The notes beneath the pieces were generated by a model. That model saw only the letters and a list, made by a program, of their open reading frames with translations. It was not told the DNA's origin and did no database searches. A DNA stretch of 52,437 nucleotides from an uncultured Pelagibacteraceae bacterium. GTDB taxonomy: Bacteria; Pseudomonadota; Alphaproteobacteria; Pelagibacterales; Pelagibacteraceae. How positions within the stretch are numbered: the first letter of the stretch is position 1; each line of letters begins with the position of its first letter. The stretch is taken from the NCBI GenBank assembly GCA_902545555.1, contig CACCGK010000002.1, positions 84,602 through 137,038 of the forward strand, in the 5' to 3' direction. The position numbers and the translations under genes are program-made. Positions 21,906 through 32,142 of this stretch are shown here, one piece after another.

Positions 21906-23067
21906 ATGAATATTCACGAGCATCAAGCTAAACAAATATTAAAAAAATATGGAGCTGTAGTTCCCGAGGGAGTATTTGCGCTTAATGTTGATGAACTTAT
22001 TCAAAAAGCAAAAGCACTCAAAACTGAGAAATATGTGCTTAAAGCACAAATCCATGCTGGAGGTAGAGGAAAAGCTGGTGGTGTAAAAATTTTAAACTCT
22101 ATTGAGGAACTAACGGTAGCAGCTAAAGAATTACTTGGAAAAATACTAGTTACTCATCAAACTGGTCCTGAAGGTAGAGAGGTAAAAAAGATTGTACGTA
22201 GAAGAAACATCAAATATAGATAAAGAATTTTACTTATCGTGCCTGGTTGATAGGGCAAGTTCTAAAATTGCATTTATATCAAGTGACCAAGGCGGGATGG
22301 ACATTGAAGAAGTTGCGAGCAGTTCACCTGAAAAAATTATAACTACAAAAGTTGATATGGGTGATGAAATTTCTGATTCAGATTGTGAAAAAATAATTAA
22401 TATTTTTAATTTAAATGAAGACGTAAAAAAACAAGCAACAAAATTAATTAAATCAATATATAAAATGTTTGTAGGTACTGACGCAAACATGGTTGAAGTA
22501 AATCCATTAATTTTGACAAAAGAGGAAAAAATTGTTTGTTTAGATGCAAAAGTTAATTTTGACTCTAACGCTTTATTTAGGCATCCAGAAATTGTTGAAT
22601 TAAGAGATTTAAATGAGGAAGATCCAATCGAGATAGAAGCTAGCAAGCATGAACTTGCATATATCAAGCTAGATGGAAGTATAGGCTGTATGGTAAATGG
22701 AGCGGGATTAGCGATGGCAACAATGGATATAATTAAATTGTATGGAAAAGAGCCAGCAAATTTTTTAGATGTAGGCGGTGGCGCATCTAAAGAAAAAGTA
22801 TCTGCTGCATTAAAGATAATCCTTTCAGATAAAAATGTTAAAGGTATTTTAATAAATATTTTTGGAGGAATTATGCGATGTGATGTTCTTGCTCAAGGAG
22901 TAGTTGATGCAGCTAAAGAAATTAATATTAGTGTACCCTTAGTTGTAAGATTAGCAGGTACAAATTTCAAGGAAGGAAAAGAAATTCTTGATAATTCTGG
23001 ATTAAAATTAATTTCCGCAGAAAATTTAGATGATGCTGCTAAGAAAATTGTTGAGGCCATAAAATAA
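21906..23067 (+). pseudogene. sucC: succinyl-CoA ligase beta subunit, reading frame interrupted by a +1 frameshift at about 22184-22193 (frameshifted CDS; may be assembly error)
   Basis: ORF 21906-22223 ([15 protein letters not shown]...GREVKK) continues in another frame as [24 protein letters not shown]...[15 protein letters not shown]. Removing one A from the A6 run 22184-22189 gives ...[13 protein letters not shown]. Confidence 0.9.
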
Positions 23068-23068
23068 A

Positions 23069-23945
23069 ATGTCGGTTTTGGTAAATAAAAATACTAAAGT
23101 AATTTGTCAGGGATTTACTGGCTCACACGGAACATTTCATTCAGAACAGGCTATAAAATATGGAACTAATCTTGTTGGTGGAGTTACGCCGAAGAAAGGT
23201 GGACAAAAACATTTAGACAGACCAGTTTTTGATAGCGTTTTAGAGGCAAAAAATAAAGAGGGAGCAGATGCAACTATGATTTATGTACCTGCTAAATTTG
23301 CAGCCGCAGCAATCATTGAAGCTATTGACGCATCAATTGAACTAATTGTTTGTATAACTGAAGGAATTCCAGTTCAGGATATGCTAAAAGTTAGACAAAA
23401 ATTAAGTGGATCAAGTAGCAGATTAATTGGACCTAATTGTCCAGGAATAATTACACCAGATGAATGTAAAATTGGGATTATGCCAGGAAGTATTCACAAA
23501 AGAGGAAGTGTTGGAATAGTATCAAGGTCAGGAACATTGACATATGAAGCAGTAGCACAAACTACTGAAAATGGACTTGGTCAATCAACTTGTATTGGTA
23601 TTGGTGGTGATCCTATTAATGGAACAAATTTTATAGATTGTTTAGATTTATTTTTAAATGACTCTGAAACAGAATCTATTTTAATGATAGGTGAAATTGG
23701 TGGAACAGCTGAAGAAGAAGCGGCTGACTTTATAAAAAAATCATAAGATTAAAAAACCAATAGTTGGATTTATTGCTGGAATTACCGCCCCTCCAGGAAG
23801 GAGAATGGGGCATGCTGGTGCCATTATATCAGGTGGCAAGGGTGGAGCTGAAGATAAAATTAAAAAAATGGAAGAATGTGGTATTACAGTTGCCAAATCA
23901 CCATCAATTATTGGAAAAACTTTATTTGATAAACTGTCTAATTGA
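23069..23945 (+). pseudogene. sucD: succinyl-CoA ligase alpha subunit, frameshifted near 23734-23746 (frameshifted CDS; may be assembly error)
   Basis: ORF 23069-23746 stops at FIKKS*; conserved C-terminus [34 protein letters not shown]... continues in the next frame to TGA 23943-23945. One extra base in/after the A7 run (23734-23740) or the T at 23744. Confidence 0.9.
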
Positions 23946-23979
23946 AAAAAAATATTAGAGGGATATATTAAATAAAAAG

Positions 23980-26899
23980 ATGTCTTCATCAAAAAAATCT
24001 TGATTTCGAAAAAACTTCATTTTTAAACAAATCTAATAGTGCATTTATAGAAGAAATGTATTTAAAGTTTGTAAATAAAGACGCTGATCTTCCAGAAAGT
24101 TGGGCAAATTATTTTGAGGGAATTGGTGAAGAATTAAATGTTATAGCAAAAGAAATTAATGGTCCATCATGGGGACCTACTAAAAAAAAGATTGATATTG
24201 ATGAATTACAAAAAAAAATAGAAGAACAAGATAAAAAAGATTTTGATAATGTCAAACTAGACACTTCAGAAAAATTTAATTTTCAATTACTTGCTGACTC
24301 AAATAAAGATTCTATTAGCGCTGTAGCATTAATTAGAGCATATAGACTAAGAGGACATTTATTAGCAGATCTTGATCCTTTAGAAATGAGAGAGTCAGAA
24401 TATCTAGATGAGCTTCATCCAGATTTTTACGGTTTTAAAAAAGAAAATTACGATAAGAAAATTTTTCTAAACGGGGTAATCAATCGTAAATATGCAAATA
24501 TAAGAGAAATACTTAAGTTTATGAAAAAAACCTACTGTGGAAAAATAGGTTATGAGTTCATGCATATTTCAAACCCAGATGAAAGAAAGTGGTTTAGGGA
24601 CAGGATAGAGCAAGATAAAAATGCACTTCAATTTACAAAAAATGGTAAAGAGGCAATTTTAAATAAATTGGTACAGGCAGAAGGATTTGAAAAATTTTTA
24701 GCCACAAAGTATGTGGGAACAAAAAGATTTGGTTTAGATGGTGGTGAAAGTTTAATACCTGCTCTTGAACAAATAATAAAAATTGGTGGTCAAAATAATA
24801 TAAAAGAAGTTAAAATAGGTATGTCTCATAGAGGCAGGCTTAACGTTTTGGCAAACGTTTTACAAAAATCTTACAAAAAAATTTTTAATGAGTTTGCTGG
24901 TGAGTTTAGTAGTGATTCTGAAGATAGTGCTGGAGATGTAAAATATCATCTTGGAGCGTCGTCTGATAGAGAATTTGATGGAAATTCAGTACATGTCAGT
25001 TTAACAGATAATCCCTCTCATTTAGAAGCTGTTAACCCAGTTGTTTTAGGTCAAACAAGAGCCAAACAATTTTTTCATAAAGACCGTGAAAGAAATAAAG
25101 TTATACCTATTCTCATTCATGGGGATGCAGCCTTTGCTGGTCAAGGAGTTGTAGCAGAATGTTTTGCAATGTCTGGACTACCAGGACATAACACTGGAGG
25201 AACAATTCATATTATTGTCAATAACCAAATAGGATTTACTACTAGTCCAAGATTTGCGAGGTCTTCACCTTATCCATCTGATGTTGCAAAAATGGTAGAG
25301 GCTCCAATTCTTCATGTTAATGGTGATGATCCAGAAGCAGTAGTTTACGCAACTAGAATAGCAACAGAATTTCGATTAAAATTTAATAGAGACGTTGTAG
25401 TAGATTTAATTTGCTATAGAAGATTTGGACATAATGAGGGAGATGAACCTTCATTTACTCAACCTTTAATGTATAAAAAAATTAGATCTCATCCAAGCGT
25501 TTACAAAATTTATGGAAATAAATTAGTAAACGAAAAATCTATAAGTGAAGAACTATTAAATCAAAATGTTAAATCATTTAAAGATTTACTTGATGAACAA
25601 TACAAAAGTGCAAAAGATTATAAACCTAAAATAGAATGGTTTGAGGGAACATGGTCAAGATATAAACCTGAAAGAGGTAAAGATAAAAGAGGTATAACAG
25701 GTTATGACGAAAATAAATTGAAATCAATTTCAGAAAAAATAAATCATATTCCTGAAGAAAAAAATATTCACAAGACTATATCTAAAATATTTAATGTCAG
25801 AAAAAAAAATATTGAAAAAGGTACTGGAGTCGATTGGTCTTCAGCTGAATCTTTAGCTTTTGGATCCTTGCTTGAAGAGGGATATCCAGTAAGGCTTGTA
25901 GGACAAGACTCTGGAAGAGGAACATTTAGTCAACGACATTCTGTTTTGAGAAATCAAATAGATAATTCTAGGTACATTCCTCTTAATAATATTTCTAAAA
26001 ATCAAAAGCAATTTGAAGTAGTAGATAGTTTTTTGTCTGAACTTGCAGTTTTGGGGTTTGAATATGGTTATAGTCTAGTAGAGCCAAACACACTTACTCT
26101 TTGGGAAGCGCAATTCGGTGATTTTGCTAATGGCGCTCAAGTAGTAATTGATCAATTTATTGCATCTGGTGAAAGAAAGTGGAATAGAGCATCTGGTATA
26201 GTGATGCTGTTGCCTCATGGATATGAAGGGCAAGGACCAGAACATTCTTCAGCAAGATTAGAAAGATTTTTACAACTATGCTCAAACGATAATATGCAAG
26301 TAATGAATTGTACAACTCCAGCGAATTATTTTCATGCTTTAAGAAGACAAATGCATAGGAGTTTCAGAAAGCCACTAATCATAATGACACCAAAATCATT
26401 ATTAAGAAATAAGTATTGTGTTTCAAATTTAGAAGATTTTAACAAAAAAAATACTTTCCATAGAGTACTGTGGGATCATGCTATCGATCCTAAGTCTAAA
26501 GGATTTGTTAAACTCAAAGAAAGTTCTAAAATTAGAAAAGTAATTCTTTGTTCAGGAAAAGTATATTTCGATTTATTAGACGCCAGAGAAAAGCTCAAAA
26601 GAGATGATGTAGTTATGTATAGAATTGAACAGTTGTATCCATTTCCAGCAAAAGCTCTTGTTAAGGAGTTAAAACCATATGCTAAAAATGCTGAATTCTT
26701 TTGGTGCCAAGAAGAACCAAAAAATATGGGCGCTTGGTTTTCAGTTAGAGATTATATCCAATGGACATTAGACACTTTAAAGGCTAATAATAATAAAATT
26801 TCTTATATAGGAAGAAGCCCAGACGCAACTCCTGCAACAGGATATGCCAAAAGGCATAATTCTCAACAACAAGAAATAATTAACAAGGTATTTGATTAA
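23980..26899 (+). pseudogene. sucA: 2-oxoglutarate dehydrogenase E1, N-terminal frameshift at A7 tract 23991-23997 (ORF track begins at 24056; may be assembly error)
   Basis: ATG 23980 MSSSK then, after removing one A, NLDFEKTSFLNKSNSAFIEEMYLKFV joins the main ORF; SHRGRLNVLANV, HGDAAFAGQGVVAE, GHNEGDEPSFTQPLMY, LPHGYEGQGPEHSSAR. Confidence 0.92.
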
Positions 26900-26904
26900 T
26901 TTTA

Positions 26905-28203
26905 ATGAGTGAAAAAATAGTAGTTCCAGTTCTTGGTGAAAGTATAACAGAAGCGACTGTTGCAAAATGGTTAAAAAACGCAGGTGATACAGTCGAAGCA
27001 GATGAGCCAATTGTAGAACTTGAGACAGACAAAGTAAACTTAGAAGTGCCATCTCCAATTTCTGGTGTGTTAACAGAGATTAATTCACAAGATGGATCAG
27101 TCGTTGAAGTAGGAGCTTTATTAGGTTCTGTATCAGCAGAAGGTGGAGCGGTTAAATTTTCGCCAAAAACCCAAAAAGAAATCAACCAAGAGGAAATAGT
27201 TCCTGTAGAGAGCAATGTAATAAAATTAGATGCAAATAAAAAAGAACCAAAAGTATTTGAAGAAAAAGATGTAGAAGAACCCAAAGAGAAACCATTGGTT
27301 TTAACTGAGGAAGTTAAACAAGATGTTGCTCCTAAAAGAAATGTTAATCCAACCTTGTCTCCAGCAGTGAGAAAAATAGTAACTGAGAATAATATCGATA
27401 TTAATTCAATTCAAGGTTCAGGAAAAGATGGGAGAGTTTTAAAAGGAGATTTAATAAGTTTGATGGGTGCAAATCCAAAACCATCTGAAAGAAAAATTCA
27501 ATATGGTGAAGTAGAAAGAATTAAGATGACTAGGTTGAGACAAACTATTGCAAAAAGATTAAAGCAAGCTCAAGAGAATGCCGCTGTTTTAACAACATTT
27601 AACGAGGTTGATATGAGCAGTGTGATGGAAATGAGGAAAGAAAATCAAGAGGATTTCCAATCTCGTTATGGGATAAAATTAGGATTTATGTCTTTTTTTG
27701 TAAAAGCATGTGTGGTTGCTTTAAAAAATTTTCCTGCGGTGAATGCTGAAATAGACGGAGATGAGATAATCTATAAAAACTATTACAATATTAGCTTTGC
27801 CGTCGGAACAGATAAAGGTTTGGTTGTTCCAGTTTTGAGAAATGCAGATGAATTATCCTTTGCTGATATTGAAAAAAATATTAAAGAAATTTCAGAAAAA
27901 GCGCGAGATGGAAAACTAACGATTGAAGATCTTCAGGGAGGAACATTTACAATAAGTAATGGAGGTGTGTATGGGTCTATGCTTTCAACCCCAATACTAA
28001 ATTTACCTCAATCTGGAGTGTTGGGCATGCACAATATAGTGGAAAGACCTGTTGTTGCAGACGGTGAAATCAAAATAAGACCAATTATGTATTTAGCATT
28101 ATCATATGATCACAGAATTATTGATGGAAAAGAATCTGTATCTTTCCTTAAAATAATTAAAGAAAACTTAGAAGACCCTAGAAGGTTGTTTTTAGATATT
28201 TAA
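26905..28203 (+). CDS. sucB: 2-oxoglutarate dehydrogenase E2, dihydrolipoamide succinyltransferase
   Basis: Lipoyl motif [15 protein letters not shown]3-binding domain [12 protein letters not shown], catalytic [18 protein letters not shown]. Confidence 0.96.
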   Translation: MSEKIVVPVLGESITEATVAKWLKNAGDTVEADEPIVELETDKVNLEVPSPISGVLTEINSQDGSVVEVGALLGSVSAEGGAVKFSPKTQKEINQEEIVPVESNVIKLDANKKEPKVFEEKDVEEPKEKPLVLTEEVKQDVAPKRNVNPTLSPAVRKIVTENNIDINSIQGSGKDGRVLKGDLISLMGANPKPSERKIQYGEVERIKMTRLRQTIAKRLKQAQENAAVLTTFNEVDMSSVMEMRKENQEDFQSRYGIKLGFMSFFVKACVVALKNFPAVNAEIDGDEIIYKNYYNISFAVGTDKGLVVPVLRNADELSFADIEKNIKEISEKARDGKLTIEDLQGGTFTISNGGVYGSMLSTPILNLPQSGVLGMHNIVERPVVADGEIKIRPIMYLALSYDHRIIDGKESVSFLKIIKENLEDPRRLFLDI

Positions 28204-29605
<1,402 letters not shown>

Positions 29606-29607
29606 AT

Positions 29608-29654
29608 TATAGGATTTTATAGGAAAATCCTAAATTATCCTTTTGTATCAATAA
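29608..29654 (+). repeat. left-end conserved 47-bp block with palindrome AGGATTTT-ATAGG-AAAATCCT (element 1)
   Basis: Identical over 47 bp to 31102-31148; perfect 8-bp inverted repeat at 29611-29631. Confidence 0.85.
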
Positions 29655-29735
29655 GAATAATAAAATTTTTCAAAATAAATAACTTTTTTAAAATTATTGT
29701 GGTTGCTAACTTTTTTTAAATTTTAATTGATATTT

Positions 29736-29788
29736 CTTGGTACGATCTTGGTACGGAGCTGAAAATCCTCTTGGTACAATCTTGGTAC
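29736..29788 (+). repeat. two 11-bp-phased pairs of CTTGGTAC (left arm, element 1)
   Basis: CTTGGTAC at 29736, 29747, 29770, 29781 (11, 23, 11 bp offsets). Confidence 0.9.
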
Positions 29789-29798
29789 GGGTATGTAT

Positions 29799-29829
29799 TT
29801 GACTCTCAGTTAGACACATGGTTTATGAT
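29799..29829 (+). promoter_or_regulatory. possible sigma70-type promoter for the pilins of element 1
   Basis: TTGACT 29799-29804 and TATGAT 29824-29829 (19-bp spacing); TTGACTCTCAGTTAGAC is conserved in element 2. Confidence 0.35.
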
Positions 29830-29845
29830 TTGGTAATCTTGGATC

Positions 29846-30328
29846 ATGAAACAAAAAGGCTTCACCCTAATAGAACTTCTAGTCGTAGTAGCAATCATTG
29901 GTATTCTAGCTGCTGTAGGAGTAGTTGCTTATAACGGATATACTTCTGGAGCTAAAAAGAGCGCATCAATAGCAAACTTTAAAAACGTTGCAAAATATAT
30001 TTCTAACGAGGTAATGAAATGCACAATGGGTGAAAGTAAAGCTATGAATAATAATTTAGATTGTTCTAAGCAGGGAGCAAATAATTGGGATGATGTTGTT
30101 ATAGATGCTGCGTTACTTGCTCTGACAGATATTAAAAATCCATGGAATTCAAATAATGCACCAATTACTAAAGGTGGACAATATTGGTATGACAAAGATG
30201 TTGGTTACATCAGAATTATGTCACATTCTAAAACACAAGTAGAAGTTTGGGTATGTGCAATAACTCCTTGTGGAAGTAAACCCAATCCAAATGTTTATGA
30301 TATGCTGGTCAATATAGATGGAATATAA
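29846..30328 (+). CDS. type IV pilin-like protein 1
   Basis: Class III signal/prepilin site MKQKG|FTLIELLVVVAIIGILAAVGVVAYNGYTSGAKK. Confidence 0.92.
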   Translation: MKQKGFTLIELLVVVAIIGILAAVGVVAYNGYTSGAKKSASIANFKNVAKYISNEVMKCTMGESKAMNNNLDCSKQGANNWDDVVIDAALLALTDIKNPWNSNNAPITKGGQYWYDKDVGYIRIMSHSKTQVEVWVCAITPCGSKPNPNVYDMLVNIDGI

Positions 30329-30848
30329 AAAAGGTTTCACATTAATAGAACTCTTAGTCGTAGTAGCAATCATAGGTATCCTCGCTGCGGTAGGAGTTGT
30401 TGCTTATAGTGGGTATACTGCAGGTGCTAAAAAAAAGGTCTGTTACGATAATCATAAAACTGTAAAAAAATATGTGCTAACTGAAATAATTAAATGTAAG
30501 GATTTAGATATTGAATTTGATAGTATTACTAATACATCTTACCAAACAAATCCAAGCACTAATTGTAGTACAAATAAAAAATGCTCTGAAGTAAAACAAC
30601 TGGGTCAGCCAGGTAATGGATGGTATCTTGGAACAGCAATATGTCCTTTGTTATACTATGATATGATAAAAAATCCTTTTGATAGCAACCAAAAAGCCTT
30701 TGAACAGAATTATGCAATACCACCAACAAATAAAGTTGGATATACTTTTATGAACGTAGATGGCAATACTGGAAAAGGCTATAAACTATCTACAAGATGT
30801 GGAAGTACAAATGCAGATGTACTAACTGAGACAATTCCATTTCCATAG
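30318..30848 (+). CDS. type IV pilin-like protein 2 (start overlaps pilin 1 stop)
   Basis: MEYKKG|FTLIELLVVVAIIGILAAVGVVAYSGYTAGAKK; unrelated C-terminal half with several Cys. Confidence 0.92.
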   Translation: MEYKKGFTLIELLVVVAIIGILAAVGVVAYSGYTAGAKKKVCYDNHKTVKKYVLTEIIKCKDLDIEFDSITNTSYQTNPSTNCSTNKKCSEVKQLGQPGNGWYLGTAICPLLYYDMIKNPFDSNQKAFEQNYAIPPTNKVGYTFMNVDGNTGKGYKLSTRCGSTNADVLTETIPFP

Positions 30849-30855
30849 TAACTGT

Positions 30856-30915
30856 ATGAAAAACAAAGGCTTCACCCTAATAGAACTTGTGGTCTTAGTA
30901 GCCAATAAAACATAA
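30856..30915 (+). pseudogene. truncated mini-pilin ORF (19 aa) MKNKGFTLIELVVLVANKT*
   Basis: Pilin leader DNA AAAGGCTTCACCCTAATAGAACTT identical to pilin 1, then break at GTAGCCAATAAAACATAA. Confidence 0.75.
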
Positions 30916-30995
30916 CTTGTACCAAGATTTAAAATGAAATAAGATTCCAAAATATGTTGAGAATGCTAGGATTTATTGACTACTCATTGACATTT

Positions 30996-31014
30996 CTTGG
31001 TACATTCTTGGTAT
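30996..31014 (+). repeat. 11-bp-phased pair CTTGGTAC/CTTGGTAT (right arm, element 1)
   Basis: 30996-31003 and 31007-31014. Confidence 0.9.
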
Positions 31015-31086
31015 GGAAAGAAGAGAGTAAACATTGCTTCTAAAAGTGTTTTTTATCAACGGTTCTGTGTGTATGTTAAAAAGTCA

Positions 31087-31099
31087 AATACACTCTTAA
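31087..31099 (+). repeat. att-like direct repeat copy 2 (junction of the two elements)
   Basis: AATACACTCTTAA preceded by AAAAAGTC, followed by the left-end sequence CTATAGGATTTTATAGG. Confidence 0.8.
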
Positions 31100-31101
31100 A
31101 C

Positions 31102-31148
31102 TATAGGATTTTATAGGAAAATCCTAAATTATCCTTTTGTATCAATAA
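31102..31148 (+). repeat. left-end conserved 47-bp block with palindrome (element 2)
   Basis: Identical to 29608-29654; inverted repeat 31105-31125. Confidence 0.85.
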
Positions 31149-31230
31149 AAATAATCAAATTTTTCAAATTAAATAAATCATTTTAGATTTATTGTGATTG
31201 CTGACTTTTTTTAAATATTAATTCGTATTT

Positions 31231-31283
31231 CTTGGCATACTCTTGGCACAGAGATGAAAAATTTCTTGGCACAATCTTGGCAC
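31231..31283 (+). repeat. two 11-bp-phased pairs of CTTGGCAC/T (left arm, element 2)
   Basis: CTTGGCAT 31231, CTTGGCAC 31242, 31265, 31276: same 11/23/11 geometry as element 1. Confidence 0.9.
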
Positions 31284-31340
31284 GGGTATGTATTTGACTC
31301 TCAGTTAGACTCCTAACTTAGTATTTGTTAATTTTGATAA

Positions 31341-31871
31341 ATGAAAAATAAAGGCTTTACTCTAATAGAACTTTTAGTCGTAGTAGCAATCATTGGAATA
31401 TTAGCTGCTGTAGGGATAGTTGCTTATAGTGGGTATACGAGTGGGGCCAAAAAACAAGCTGCAATTTCAAATCACAAATCTGTATGCAAATGGGTTTCAG
31501 CAGAAGCAATGAAAATAGGTTTAGGTATAGATAGCTTATTTGATGGCAATATAACTGCTACCTCAATTTTATCTGATTACAGTTCTGGTGGTAATCCTAT
31601 GGGAAAAATTACTCAGGCAATTGTAAAAGCTTCAAAAGATAGATTTAAAAATCCATACGGAGACCAGGGCAGAGTAGGAGATATTGGTGTAACTGATTCT
31701 GGTTGGGGTAAAGCGGTAGATTTAGGATACACAATAGTAGATCCACAAGGACCACACAGTGGAAAGATTGGAATACTTCATATTCATACTTGTACAGAAC
31801 TGCCATGCACAGGGGATTATAAAAAAAACCTTGCATATATCGCTTATTGTCCAGTAGAATTTTTTCCATAA
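31341..31871 (+). CDS. type IV pilin-like protein 3 (element 2)
   Basis: MKNKG|FTLIELLVVVAIIGILAAVGIVAYSGYTSGAKK; divergent C-terminus. Confidence 0.92.
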   Translation: MKNKGFTLIELLVVVAIIGILAAVGIVAYSGYTSGAKKQAAISNHKSVCKWVSAEAMKIGLGIDSLFDGNITATSILSDYSSGGNPMGKITQAIVKASKDRFKNPYGDQGRVGDIGVTDSGWGKAVDLGYTIVDPQGPHSGKIGILHIHTCTELPCTGDYKKNLAYIAYCPVEFFP

Positions 31872-31874
31872 TTT

Positions 31875-31937
31875 ATGATTGATAAAAAAGGCTTTACCCT
31901 AATAGAACTTCTAGTCGTAGTAGCCAATAAAACATAA
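31875..31937 (+). pseudogene. truncated mini-pilin ORF (20 aa) MIDKKGFTLIELLVVVANKT*
   Basis: Same breakpoint as the element 1 fragment; AGTAGCCAATAAAACATAACTTGTACCAAGATT shared by both. Confidence 0.75.
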
Positions 31938-32017
31938 CTTGTACCAAGATTCTATTTGGAATAAGATCGTAAAAAAAGTTAGGAATGATAAAAATTAATC
32001 ATGAAACATTCGTATTT

Positions 32018-32036
32018 ATTGGCACATTCTTGGCAC
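32018..32036 (+). repeat. 11-bp-phased pair ATTGGCAC/CTTGGCAC (right arm, element 2)
   Basis: 32018-32025 and 32029-32036. Confidence 0.9.
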
Positions 32037-32107
32037 AGAAAGAAGAAAGTTGAATTGTCTCTAAAAGTAATTTGTATCAACATTTTTGGCTCTATGAAAA
32101 AAAGTCA

Positions 32108-32120
32108 AATACACTCTTAA
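32108..32120 (+). repeat. att-like direct repeat copy 3 (right boundary)
   Basis: AATACACTCTTAA preceded by AAAAAAAGTC, followed by TTTTTTTTC and priA. Confidence 0.8.
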
Positions 32121-32142
32121 TTTTTTTTCATATTATAAAAAT

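Larger units (their letters stand above)
31087..32120. mobile_element. Element 2: putative non-autonomous pilin cassette flanked by lpdA-3'-end repeats
   Basis: Bounded by AATACACTCTTAA at 31087-31099 and 32108-32120; parallel layout to element 1 but with CTTGGCAC-type repeats. Confidence 0.7.

Noticed and set aside
29736-31014. CTTGGTAC repeats as a CRISPR array
   Set aside because: Repeats are 8 bp, paired at 11 bp, without regular spacers or cas genes; they fit binding-site pairs instead.
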